Below the pieces are notes generated by a model that was not told where the DNA came from, did not search any database, and saw only the letters and a program-made list of their open reading frames with translations. DNA of 64,000 bases from Muricoccus nepalensis (GTDB lineage Bacteria; Pseudomonadota; Alphaproteobacteria; Acetobacterales; Acetobacteraceae). The position numbers and the translations under genes are program-made. The stretch spans positions 373,056 through 437,055 of the forward strand of contig NZ_RCZP01000001.1 in assembly GCF_006438825.1 (NCBI RefSeq), in the 5' to 3' direction. Below are positions 41,727-49,866 of this stretch, in pieces. Numbering within the stretch: position 1 is the stretch's first letter; every line of letters begins with the position of its first letter.

Positions 41727-42493
41727 GTCCGGTAGTCCGGCTGCTCGCGGTCCATCTTCCGCCGCAGCGCCTGCCAGGGCAGCCAGCCCTTCACGGGGCT
41801 CTCGCCCATCTGGTCGCGCGCGCGCACCACCACCTCCTCCGGCGGCACGGAGAGCGGCGCGCCCGTGGACTGCGCGGCCACCTGGATGCGGCAGGACTGC
41901 TCGAGGTAGTACATCCAGTAGAAGGCCTCGGCCACCGTGCGCCCCGCCGTCAGCAGCCCGTGGTTGCGCAGGATCATGCAGGGCCTCTCGCCCATGTCCC
42001 GCACCAGCCGCTCGCGCTCGGCAAGGTTGTCCTCCGCCGCGATCCCCTCGTAGTCGTGCACCGCGACGCGCCCGTGGAACTCCGTGCCCATCTGGTTCAG
42101 CGGCAGCAGCCCGCCCGCCTGCGCGGCCACCACCATCCCCGCCAGCGTGTGCGTGTGCATCACGCATTGCGCGTGGGGCGCGCCGAGATGCAGCGCCGAG
42201 TGGATCACGAAGCCCGCCGGGTTCACCGGCCAGTCCGTCCGCTGCGCCGGCTCCCCCGCCGCGTCCACCAGCACGAGGGAGGAGGCCGTCACCTCCTCGA
42301 ACAGCAGGCCGTAGGGGTTCACCAGGAACCGATGGCCCTCCCCCGGCACCCGCACGGAAAGATGCGTGTAGACGAGGTCCGTCATCCCGAAATGCGCGAA
42401 GAGCCGATACGCCGCGGCCAGGTCGCGCCGAAGCTCCGCCTCGTCCGGCACGTGGTCCGGGTCGGGCCGCGCGGGCGGGGGCGGCATGGGCAT
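41723..42493 (-). CDS. Class II aldolase/adducin-family protein
   Basis: About 256 residues of the zinc class II aldolase fold. HLSVRVPGEGHRFLVNPYG, CVMHTHTLAGMVVAAQAG with the metal-binding histidines, and MILRNHGLLTAGRTVAEAFY with the third His match the adducin/aldolase family. ATG 42493 is the start (an ATG two codons later is possible), one base after the stop of the dehydrogenase gene. Family members cleave or decarboxylate small sugars and keto acids. Its presence between a dehydrogenase and transporter genes suggests catabolism of the imported compound. Confidence 0.87.
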   Translation of the reverse strand: MPMPPPPARPDPDHVPDEAELRRDLAAAYRLFAHFGMTDLVYTHLSVRVPGEGHRFLVNPYGLLFEEVTASSLVLVDAAGEPAQRTDWPVNPAGFVIHSALHLGAPHAQCVMHTHTLAGMVVAAQAGGLLPLNQMGTEFHGRVAVHDYEGIAAEDNLAERERLVRDMGERPCMILRNHGLLTAGRTVAEAFYWMYYLEQSCRIQVAAQSTGAPLSVPPEEVVVRARDQMGESPVKGWLPWQALRRKMDREQPDYRT

Positions 42494-42494
42494 G

Positions 42495-43430
42495 TCAGTA
42501 ACCCCGCACGGGATCATAGAGGTTGGGCAGCGGCCCGCCCGCCTCGAACCCCGCGATCGCCTCCGCCACGTAGCGCGCCCGCTCCCGCCGCCGCGCCACG
42601 CTCGCGACATGCGGCGTGACCGTCACCTTCGGGTGGGACCAGAGCGGGCTCTCGGCCGGAAGCGGCTCGGGGTCGAAGACGTCCAGCACCGCGCCGGACA
42701 ACTGCCCGGAATCGAGCGCCGCCACAAGGTCGGGCACCACCGCGTGCGGGCCCCGCGCCGCGTTCACGAAGCCCGCCCCCGGCCGCAGCTTCGCCAGCAG
42801 CTCCCGGTTCACGATCCCCGCCGTCTCCGGCGTCGCGGGCAGCAGGCAGACCAGCACGTCCGCCCGCGCGAGGAAGGCGTCCAACTCCCCCGCCCCCGCG
42901 AAGCTCTCCACCCCCTCCACCGCCTTGCGCGTCCGCGACCAGCCGGCCACGCGATAGCCCAGGCCCCGCAGCATCGGCGCGGCGGCCGCCCCCAGCGCGC
43001 CCATCCCCATGATGCCGACCGTCAGGTCCCGCGCCGTGTCCTCGCCGACCTTGTACTCCCAGCGCCGCTCCGCCTGGGCGCGGGCGAAGTCGCGGCCGTG
43101 GCGCAGCAACGTCAGGCAGGCCCAGGCGACGTACTCGCCCATGCGCTGCCCCGGCTCCTCCCCGCCCATCCGCACCAGCGGCACGTGCCGCGGCCAGGTG
43201 GGATCGGTGGTGATGTGGTCCACCCCCGCGCCGAGCGAGAAGATCGCGCGCAGGTTCGGCAGCCCCGCGAGCCAACCCGGCGCCGGTGCCCAGGTCAGCA
43301 CGTAGCGCGCCTCCTCCGGCCGCGCGTCCGGCGCGTCGAAGGGCCGCGCCACCAGCCCCGGGCGCAGCTCCCCCAGCAGGTCGCACCAGAGCTGGCGCGT
43401 CCGCGCGCCCTCCACCTTCACCAGCAGCAT
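42495..43430 (-). CDS. D-2-hydroxyacid dehydrogenase, GhrA-like
   Basis: 311 residues. The NAD(P) motif GIMGMGALGAAAAPML follows a diverged N-terminal catalytic domain (FSLGAGVDHITTDPTWP). VNAARGPHAVVPDLVAALDS is the catalytic Arg region, DVFDPEPLPAESPLW has the Glu, and VTPHVAS has the catalytic His. The pattern matches glyoxylate/hydroxypyruvate reductase A. Tightly packed between the solute-binding protein gene (4-base gap) and the aldolase-like gene, so probably part of the same catabolic unit. Confidence 0.88.
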   Translation of the reverse strand: MLLVKVEGARTRQLWCDLLGELRPGLVARPFDAPDARPEEARYVLTWAPAPGWLAGLPNLRAIFSLGAGVDHITTDPTWPRHVPLVRMGGEEPGQRMGEYVAWACLTLLRHGRDFARAQAERRWEYKVGEDTARDLTVGIMGMGALGAAAAPMLRGLGYRVAGWSRTRKAVEGVESFAGAGELDAFLARADVLVCLLPATPETAGIVNRELLAKLRPGAGFVNAARGPHAVVPDLVAALDSGQLSGAVLDVFDPEPLPAESPLWSHPKVTVTPHVASVARRRERARYVAEAIAGFEAGGPLPNLYDPVRGY

Positions 43431-43434
43431 TGGC

Positions 43435-44556
43435 TCAGCCCGTGATGACGTCGACCACGTCGGCGTTCAGCTCGGTGTAGTGGTCGCCCCACCAGTTGCC
43501 GTCGAGGATCACCTGCTGGCGCGCGTTCTCCGGGTCCGTCGGGTTGAAGCGCCGGAACTCCGCCGGCACCAGCGCCGCGGCCCGCGGGTTGGTCGGCCCG
43601 TTGCCCATGAACTTCAGCAGCTCGACCTGCGGCTCGGGGTTGGCCAGCATGCTCGCCAGCAGCCGCTGCGTCGCGGCCCCGCCCGGCGCGCCGCGCGGGA
43701 TCACGAAGATGCCGGCCTGCAGCAGCCCCTGGTTCCAGGTGAACTTGATCCGCCCGTTCGTCTCCTGCTCCAGCACCTTCGCCCGCGTGTGCCAGATCTG
43801 CCCCATCACCGCCTCGCCGGTGCGCAGGAACTGCTCGCTCTCGGAGCCGTTCGTCCAGAACACCGCGTTCCGGCGGATCTCCCGCAGCTTGGCCAGGCAG
43901 GCGCGCGCGTCGAGCGGGTAGAGCCGCGCGGGGTCCTTGCCGAGCGCCATCTGCGCCGCGTCCATCACTGCCAGCGCGTCCCGCCGCAGCAGCCGCGTGC
44001 CCGGGAAGCGCCGCTGGTCCCAGAAGTCCGCCCAGCTCTGCGGCGGCCCGTTCGGGAACTTGCTGCTGTCGTAGGCGAGCACCGAGGAGAAGGAGTAGGG
44101 CGCCGCCCCGTACTCCAGCGTGAAGGCCTCATCGATTGCGTCGCTCTTCTTCACGACGCCGTAGTCGATGCGCTGGACAAGGTTCCCCTTGCCCAGCACG
44201 CGCGAGGAGGAGGCGGAGCTGTCGCAGAGGTCCCAGGTGACGGAGCCGCTCTCGACCATGCTCTTGATGCGCCCGGCCGAGGGGCCCGTGCTGTTCTGCA
44301 CGACCTTGAGGCCGGGGTTCGCGGCCTCGAAGGGCGCGCCGTAGTGGCGCGCGAAGCCCTCGTTCGCGACGCCGCCCCAGTTCACGATCACCAGCTCCCG
44401 CGCGCCCTGGGCCTGCGCGCCCTGGGTCACCGCGTCCCCGGCCGCGACCAGGCCCATCGCGGCCAGCGCCCGCAACGCGCCGCGCCGGTCGACGCCGCCC
44501 CGCGACAGCGCGCGCCGCGCGAGGTCCAGGCAATCCTCGTGGAAGCTCTGCCCCAT
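43435..44556 (-). CDS. PotD-like periplasmic solute-binding protein
   Basis: 373 residues. A Tat-type signal (DRRGALRALAAMGLVAAGDA) ends near AQAQGA, then ELVIVNWGGVANEGFARHYG opens the mature protein, as in polyamine/spermidine-type binding proteins. Later stretches (WDLCDSSASSSRVLGKGNLV and GSESEQFLRTGEAVMGQIW) fit the same family. Start ATG 44556 (MGQSFHEDC). First gene of the seven-gene operon ending with gamma-glutamyltransferase; divergent from the FAD enzyme over a 104-base gap. The ligand is unknown; polyamines and opine-like amines are candidates. Confidence 0.87.
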   Translation of the reverse strand: MGQSFHEDCLDLARRALSRGGVDRRGALRALAAMGLVAAGDAVTQGAQAQGARELVIVNWGGVANEGFARHYGAPFEAANPGLKVVQNSTGPSAGRIKSMVESGSVTWDLCDSSASSSRVLGKGNLVQRIDYGVVKKSDAIDEAFTLEYGAAPYSFSSVLAYDSSKFPNGPPQSWADFWDQRRFPGTRLLRRDALAVMDAAQMALGKDPARLYPLDARACLAKLREIRRNAVFWTNGSESEQFLRTGEAVMGQIWHTRAKVLEQETNGRIKFTWNQGLLQAGIFVIPRGAPGGAATQRLLASMLANPEPQVELLKFMGNGPTNPRAAALVPAEFRRFNPTDPENARQQVILDGNWWGDHYTELNADVVDVITG

Positions 44557-44660
44557 CGCTGTCTCCTCTCTCGCCCTTGCCGAAAGCGGCCCCCGGGGCG
44601 ACCCTGCCGGTCCGTGAGAGCGACGCCAGCAAGTTTGATACCAGGACGGGCCGCGAAGCA

Positions 44661-45980
44661 ATGAGCCACCCCCTCTTCGCCGAAGGCTTCAAGACCACGC
44701 CCTGGTGGTGGGAGGAAGCCGAGCCCGCGCCGCGCCCGGCGGCGCTGCCCGACCGCGCGGAGGTCGTCATCGTCGGCGGCGGCTATGCCGGTCTCTCCGC
44801 CGCCCTCACCCTCGCGCGCCTCGGCCACCGCCCCGTCGTGCTCGACGCCGAGCGCATCGGCTGGGGCGCCTCCTCGCGCAACGGCGGCATGGTCTCGGGC
44901 GCGCTCAAGCTCGCCTCGGGCGACCTGGCGCGGAGGCTCGGCGCCGAGCGCGCGGCCGCCATCGCGCGCGACGGCGCCGCCTCCTTCCCCTTCCTCGAGG
45001 AGCTCATCGCACGGGAGGGCATCGACTGCGACTACGCGCGCTGCGGCCGCTTCGCCGCCGCCTGGACTCCCGCCCACTACCGCGCGCAGGCCGCCAAGGC
45101 CGCCTTCATCGCCGAGGCCACGGGCCTGCCCACCGCCATGCTCCCCCGCGCGCGCCAGCGCGAGGCGCTCGGCAGCGACCACTACCACGGCGGCATGCTG
45201 GCCGCCGCGACCGGCAGCCTGCACCCCGGCAAGTACGCCCGCGGCCTCGCCGCCGCCGCGGCGAAGGCCGGCGCCGCGCTCGTGGACGGCACGCGCGCGG
45301 AAGGCATCGCCCGCGCCGGCGACGGCTTCGCGCTCCGCACCGCGCGCGGCACGCTCCGCGCGGACGCCGTGCTCGTCACGACCAACGGCTACTCGATCGA
45401 CGGCGAGGGCCGCAGCGCCATGCCCTGGCTCGCCCGCCGCGTGATTCCCGTCGGCTCCTACATCATCGCGACCGAGGAGATCGACCCGGCCAGGATGGAC
45501 TGCCTCTTCCCCGGCCGCCGCATGATCAGCGACACCAAGCGCGTGCTGAACTACTTCCGCCCCTCGCCCGACGGCCGGCGCATCCTCTGGGGCGGCCGCG
45601 CCTCCTTCGGCCCCACCACGCCCGAGGCGGCCGCGCCCGTGCTGCACGGCTTCATGACCGCCGCCTTCCCGGAGCTCGCCCGGACGCGCATCACCCATTC
45701 CTGGACGGGGAACGTCGCCTTCACCTTCGACTTCCTGCCCCATCTCGGCACCGAGGGCGGCATCCACTACGCCGCGGGCTGCCAGGGCTCGGGCGTCGCC
45801 ATGGCGAGCTTCCTCGGCCACCGCGCGGGGCTGCGCATCGCGGGCGCCGAGAACGCGCCCTTCGCCCTCGCCGACCTGCCCTTCCCCAGCGCCCCGACCT
45901 ACCGCGGCAGGCCCTGGTTCCTGCCTCTCGTCGGCGGCTGGTACCGCCTGCGCGACCGCCTCGACCGCCTCGCGGCCTGA
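44661..45980 (+). CDS. FAD-dependent oxidoreductase, gamma-glutamylputrescine-oxidase-like (DadA/PuuB group)
   Basis: 439 residues. EVVIVGGGYAGLSAALTLAR is the FAD-binding motif near residue 34, followed by ERIGWGASSRNGGMVSGALK with the family's Arg-Asn region. GGMLAAATGSLHPGKYARGL, FRPSPDGRRILWGGRA and the C-terminal GCQGSGVAMASFLGHRAGLR are typical of PuuB/ordL-type amine oxidases. The enzyme oxidises an amine, perhaps gamma-glutamyl-linked. Divergent from the ABC operon and likely coregulated through the shared 104-base promoter region. Its stop converges on the CitMHS gene with TGA and TCA inside the palindrome ctgaggcgcctcag. Confidence 0.86.
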   Translation: MSHPLFAEGFKTTPWWWEEAEPAPRPAALPDRAEVVIVGGGYAGLSAALTLARLGHRPVVLDAERIGWGASSRNGGMVSGALKLASGDLARRLGAERAAAIARDGAASFPFLEELIAREGIDCDYARCGRFAAAWTPAHYRAQAAKAAFIAEATGLPTAMLPRARQREALGSDHYHGGMLAAATGSLHPGKYARGLAAAAAKAGAALVDGTRAEGIARAGDGFALRTARGTLRADAVLVTTNGYSIDGEGRSAMPWLARRVIPVGSYIIATEEIDPARMDCLFPGRRMISDTKRVLNYFRPSPDGRRILWGGRASFGPTTPEAAAPVLHGFMTAAFPELARTRITHSWTGNVAFTFDFLPHLGTEGGIHYAAGCQGSGVAMASFLGHRAGLRIAGAENAPFALADLPFPSAPTYRGRPWFLPLVGGWYRLRDRLDRLAA

Positions 45981-45986
45981 GGCGCC

Positions 45987-47312
45987 TCAGAACAGCGGGA
46001 TCACCCCGATCAGCGCGCTGAAGACGAGCATCACCGCGGCCATGCCGAGCGACCAGGGCAGCGTGAAGCGCTGGTGCGCGCCGAAGTCGACGCCGCAGAG
46101 CCCGACGAGGAGGTAGGTCGAGGCCACGAGCGGGCTCAGCAGGTGCACCTGCTGCCCGACGAGCGAGGCCCGCCCGATCACCTGCGGCGAGTGCCCGAAG
46201 GCCGCCCCCGCCTCGGCCAGGATCGGCAGCACGCCGAAGTAGAAGGCGTCGTTCGAGATGAAGAAGGTGAAGGGAATGCTCAGCACCGCCGTGATCGCGG
46301 GGATGTAGGGCCCGGCGCTCGCGGGGATGACCGCCGTCACGCTCCGCGCCATCGCGTCCACCATGCCGGTGCCCGAGAGGATCCCCGTGAAGATCCCCGC
46401 TGCGAAGATCAGCGACACCACCGCGAGGACGTTCGGCGCGTGCGCCGCCAGACGCTCCTTCTGCTCCTTCAGGTCGGGGTAGTTGATCAGCGTCGCCAGC
46501 GCGAAGCCGATCATGAACAGCACGGGCAGCGGCAGCACGCCGAGGAAGAGGCACACCATCAGCGCCACCGTCAGCCCGAGGTTGACGAAGAGCAGGTGCG
46601 GCCGCCGCTCCGCCGGGTGGGGCGCGTCCGTGTCCACCACGCCGCCCGACGGCGCCGGCACGTCCTCCAGCCCCGGCAGGTTCGCCACCCCGATCCGCGC
46701 CCGCTCCCGCCGCCCGAGGAACCAGGCGACGCCGAGCGTGAAGAGGAAGCAGCCCACCATCGTCGGCACGAGCGGCACGAAGAGATCGTTGACGTCGACG
46801 TGCAGCGCGCTCGCCGCCCGCGCCGTCGGCCCGCCCCAGGGGGTGAGGTTCGTGTTGCCCGCGGCGAGCATGATCACGCAGGCCGCGATCAGCGGGTTCA
46901 TCCCCAGCCGCCGGTAGAGCGGCAGCATCGCCGTCGTCGTGATGATGTAGCTCGTGGAGCTGTCCCCATCGAGCGAGACGATCGTCGCCAGCACTGCGGT
47001 CCCGATCACGATCCGCACGGGGTCGCCGTGGACCAGCCGCAGCACCGTCCGCGCCACGGGGTCGAACAGCCCGGCGTCGATCATGATCCCGAAGAAGAGG
47101 ATCGCGAAGAGAAGCAGCACCCCCGTCGGCGCCAGGTTCCGGATGCCCGCCAGGATCATCGGCCCGATGTCGATCGAGGACACCCCGAGCGCCGCCCCGA
47201 GCAGCGCGAAGGCGACCGGCACCAGGATCAGCGCCAGCAGCGCCGACAGGCGGTCGGTCATGATCAGCGCCATGAAAACGATGACCATGACATAGGCCAG
47301 GACTGTCAGCAT
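45987..47312 (-). CDS. CitMHS-family metal-citrate/proton symporter
   Basis: 441 residues with about 12 hydrophobic helices. The N-terminal LAYVMVIVFMALIMTDRLSA, the segment VSLDGDSSTSYIITTTAMLP, and NTNLTPWGGPTARAASAL are characteristic of CitMHS carriers (Bacillus CitM/CitH), which import citrate as a divalent-metal complex. FTFFISNDAFYFGVLPIL is also conserved. The leader carries the palindrome cccctcgagggg and a possible -10 (tatagg) on this strand. Start ATG 47312. Confidence 0.9.
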   Translation of the reverse strand: MLTVLAYVMVIVFMALIMTDRLSALLALILVPVAFALLGAALGVSSIDIGPMILAGIRNLAPTGVLLLFAILFFGIMIDAGLFDPVARTVLRLVHGDPVRIVIGTAVLATIVSLDGDSSTSYIITTTAMLPLYRRLGMNPLIAACVIMLAAGNTNLTPWGGPTARAASALHVDVNDLFVPLVPTMVGCFLFTLGVAWFLGRRERARIGVANLPGLEDVPAPSGGVVDTDAPHPAERRPHLLFVNLGLTVALMVCLFLGVLPLPVLFMIGFALATLINYPDLKEQKERLAAHAPNVLAVVSLIFAAGIFTGILSGTGMVDAMARSVTAVIPASAGPYIPAITAVLSIPFTFFISNDAFYFGVLPILAEAGAAFGHSPQVIGRASLVGQQVHLLSPLVASTYLLVGLCGVDFGAHQRFTLPWSLGMAAVMLVFSALIGVIPLF

Positions 47313-47336
47313 GTTCCCTCCGAAGGCGCCGTTCCG

Positions 47337-47348
47337 CCCCTCGAGGGG
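47337..47348 (-). promoter_or_regulatory. Palindrome in the citrate-carrier leader
   Basis: Perfect 12-base palindrome cccctcgagggg, 25 bases before the CitMHS ATG, next to tatagg on the minus strand (47350-47355), which could be a -10 element. Could act as an operator or a leader hairpin; unproven. Confidence 0.3.
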
Positions 47349-47415
47349 TCCTATAGGGCGGCCGCCGCCGGATGCGAACCTCCCCCGCCCGCGCCCTTCC
47401 CGGCCGCGGGCGCCC

Positions 47416-48324
47416 CTAGCCCCCCGTCTCCACCGCCTGCCGCACCGCCTCGACCAGCCCCCGGAACTCCGCCGCCCGGGGCGAGCGCGCCCGCCAGGCC
47501 AACCCGAGCGTGCGGGACGCCCCCTCCTCCAGCGGCCGGAGCGCGAGCGAGGCCCCGGCCAGCACGCCCCCCTGCACCGCCAGCCGCGGCAGCAGGGTGA
47601 TGCCGAGGTCGCCCGCCACCATCTGGACGAGCGTGTGCAGCGAGGTCGCGGAGAAGCCCTCCCCCGCCCGCGCGGCCGGCAGGCGGCAGGCGGCCAGCGC
47701 GTGCTCGCGCAGGCAGTGCCCGTCCTCCAGCAGCAGCAGCCGCTCCGTCGCGAGCGAGCCCATGGGCAGGGAGGCGAGCCCGGCCAGCCGGTGCGATTCC
47801 GGCATCGCGACCAGGAAGGGGTCCTCCGCCACCACCTGCGTCTCCACCCCCCGCAGCCCCGAGGGCAGCGCGAGCAGCAGCAGGTCCAGCCGCCCCGCCT
47901 CCAGCTCCTCCCCCAGCCGGTCCGTCAGGTCCTCCCGCAGCCAGAGCCGCAGCCGCGGATGGGCCGCCCGCAGCGCCGGCATCAGCCGCGGCAGCAGGAA
48001 GGGCCCGATTGTCGGGATCACGCCGAGCCGCAGCGGCCCCGTCAGCGGCTCCCTCGCCGACTGCGCCGTTTCCGCCACGGCGGAGAGCGCCGAGAGCGCC
48101 TCCCGCGCCCGCGCCACCAGCTCGAGCCCGAGCGGCGTGAAGGCCGGCCGCTTGGAGGGCCCGCGCTCGAGGATGGCGGCGTCGAGCTGCCGCTCCAGCG
48201 CGATCACCCCTGCCGAGAGGGTGCTCTGCGTCACCGCGCAGGCCGAGGCCGCCCGGCCGAAATGCCCCTGCTCCGCGAGGGCGACGAGGTAGCGGAGCTG
48301 CTGGGGGCTGGGAAGGCTGATCAT
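47416..48324 (-). CDS. oxyR: OxyR-type LysR regulator
   Basis: 302 residues. The N-terminal winged helix LPSPQQLRYLVALAEQGHFG, then RAASACAVTQSTLSAGVIAL, is LysR type. In the effector domain LEDGHCLREHALAAC holds C204 and C213, matching the redox pair C199/C208 of E. coli OxyR in identity and spacing. GDLGITLLPRLAV is typical too. Senses hydrogen peroxide by forming a disulfide. It is divergent from the ahpC-type peroxiredoxin gene, its expected target, over a 165-base region. Confidence 0.93.
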   Translation of the reverse strand: MISLPSPQQLRYLVALAEQGHFGRAASACAVTQSTLSAGVIALERQLDAAILERGPSKRPAFTPLGLELVARAREALSALSAVAETAQSAREPLTGPLRLGVIPTIGPFLLPRLMPALRAAHPRLRLWLREDLTDRLGEELEAGRLDLLLLALPSGLRGVETQVVAEDPFLVAMPESHRLAGLASLPMGSLATERLLLLEDGHCLREHALAACRLPAARAGEGFSATSLHTLVQMVAGDLGITLLPRLAVQGGVLAGASLALRPLEEGASRTLGLAWRARSPRAAEFRGLVEAVRQAVETGG

Positions 48325-48489
48325 CGTTGGAATCGATCATCCACTCGAAAACAATTCATTGGAAGCGGGAAATGCTGCGCCGCATATAAGGGACAGGGCC
48401 GTTGCCGATTCGTCGGCGCCTCGCTCCCCGGCCCCCAGGCCAATTCCCAGGGGCCGGACCAGACCAGATCCTCAGGAGAAACCCCGCGC
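48325..48489. promoter_or_regulatory. OxyR-AhpC divergent regulatory region
   Basis: 165 bases, AT-richer than its surroundings. Repeated gatcatc (twice between 48318 and 48341), then ttggaa (48359-48364) and tataag (48385-48390) form a possible promoter for the peroxiredoxin gene, with a rather long 20-base spacer (catata gives 18). OxyR sites are expected just upstream but I cannot define one by eye. Confidence 0.45.
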
Positions 48490-49041
48490 ATGCTGACCGT
48501 CGGCGATCGCTTCCCCTCCTTCAAGCTCACCGCCGTCGAGGGCGGCCCCAAGGGGCTCGACTTGAACACCGCCTTCACGACCGTCACCGAGGCCGACCAA
48601 GCCGGCAAGTGGAAGCTCGTCTTCTTCTGGCCGAAGGACTTCACCTTCGTCTGCCCGACCGAGATCGTCGCCTTCGGCAAGCTCGCCCGCGAGTTCGAGG
48701 ACCGCGACACCGTGATCTACGGCGTCTCGACCGACAGCGAGTTCGTCCACATGAACTGGCGCCTCCACCACGCCGACCTGAAGGACCTCCCCTTCGCCAT
48801 GCTCGCCGACATCAAGCGCGAGCTGTCCCAGGGCTGCGGCGTCCTCGACAAGAACGAGGGCGTGGCGCTCCGCGCGACCTTCCTCGTCGACCCCGAGGGC
48901 ATCATCCGCTACGTCGGCGTGAACGACCTCTCGGTCGGCCGCAACCCGCAGGAGGTGCTCCGCATCCTCGACGCGCTGCAGACCGACGAGCTCTGCCCCT
49001 GCAACTGGCAGAAGGGCGAGGACGTCCTCAAGGCCGCCTGA
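48490..49041 (+). CDS. ahpC: AhpC-type 2-Cys peroxiredoxin
   Basis: 183 residues. Peroxidatic cysteine C55 is in FTFVCPTE. The C-terminal ELCPCNWQKG holds C169 and C171, the arrangement of the mycobacterial AhpC that is reduced by AhpD. VYGVSTDSEFVH-like YGVSTDSEFVHMNWRLHH and LRATFLVDPEGIIRYV are conserved. Degrades hydrogen peroxide and organic peroxides. Divergent from oxyR; ahpD lies 236 bases downstream with a hairpin between. Confidence 0.95.
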   Translation: MLTVGDRFPSFKLTAVEGGPKGLDLNTAFTTVTEADQAGKWKLVFFWPKDFTFVCPTEIVAFGKLAREFEDRDTVIYGVSTDSEFVHMNWRLHHADLKDLPFAMLADIKRELSQGCGVLDKNEGVALRATFLVDPEGIIRYVGVNDLSVGRNPQEVLRILDALQTDELCPCNWQKGEDVLKAA

Positions 49042-49048
49042 CCCCCGC

Positions 49049-49071
49049 CCCGCCCCCTTCCCGGGGGCGGG
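49049..49071 (+). terminator. Hairpin directly after ahpC
   Basis: Perfect 9-bp GC stem (cccgccccc with gggggcggg) and 5-base loop, 7 bases after the ahpC stop. No T tract follows, so it may be a partial terminator or an mRNA-stabilising hairpin between ahpC and ahpD. The rest of the 236-base gap is very GC-rich with no gene seen. Confidence 0.5.
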
Positions 49072-49277
49072 ACCCTCGCGGGCCGCGCCACCCCCAGGCG
49101 CGCCCCGTCCCGGGATCGCCCTCCCCCCGGGGATGATCCCGCCGGCCCTCCCGCGCGAGCCGGTCCCGGCGGAACGTCCCGCCACCGGCCGCGCGGGAGC
49201 GGTGCGCCGGCGCGACGGCCCGCCGCCGCCCCCGCGCACCGCCTCCCGATACCCCTGCCCCTGAACCGGAGACGACG

Positions 49278-49814
49278 ATGTCCCTCGACGCCCTGCGCGA
49301 TCGGCTGCCCGACTACGCCCGCGACCTCCGCCTGAACCTCGGCAGCCTCGCCACCGAGCCGGTCCTCTCGGAGCAGCAGCGCGCCGGCTGCTTCGTGGTC
49401 AGCGCGCTGGCCTCCCGCAACGCCGAGGTCTCGAACGCCCTCGTCGCCGAGTTCGGCCCCAAGCTCTCCCCCGAGGCGCTCACCGCCGCCAAGGCCGCGG
49501 CCGCCATCATGGGCATGAACAACATCTACTACCGCTTCACCCACATGGTGCACGGCGACTACGGCAAGATGCCCGCCAAGCTCCGCATGAACATCATGGC
49601 CAAGCCTGGCGTCGACAAGGCCGACTTCGAGCTCTGGTCGCTCGCCGTCTCCGCGGTGAACGGCTGCGGCATGTGCATGGAGAGCCACGAGCGCGTGGTG
49701 CGCGAGCACGGCGTGACCGCCGAGCAGGTCCAGGCCGCGGTCCGCATCGCCGCCGTGGTCCACGCCGTCGCGTCGGTGCTGGACGGCGAGGACGCCCTCG
49801 CCAAGGCCGCGTGA
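49278..49814 (+). CDS. ahpD: Alkyl hydroperoxidase AhpD
   Basis: 178 residues. The active site [13 protein letters not shown] gives C130, C133 and H137, and Glu118 precedes it; all match the mycobacterial AhpD proton relay. It reduces AhpC, using lipoamide systems in mycobacteria. [20 protein letters not shown] is also conserved. Start ATG 49278 after a gaga-type ribosome site (ccggagacgacg). Partner of the upstream AhpC; together with OxyR they form a peroxide defence locus. Confidence 0.95.
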   Translation: MSLDALRDRLPDYARDLRLNLGSLATEPVLSEQQRAGCFVVSALASRNAEVSNALVAEFGPKLSPEALTAAKAAAAIMGMNNIYYRFTHMVHGDYGKMPAKLRMNIMAKPGVDKADFELWSLAVSAVNGCGMCMESHERVVREHGVTAEQVQAAVRIAAVVHAVASVLDGEDALAKAA

Positions 49815-49866
49815 GGCCGCTCCGGGCTTAACCGTTCCGCAAGGCGGGCAGGGCAAACCTGCCCGC

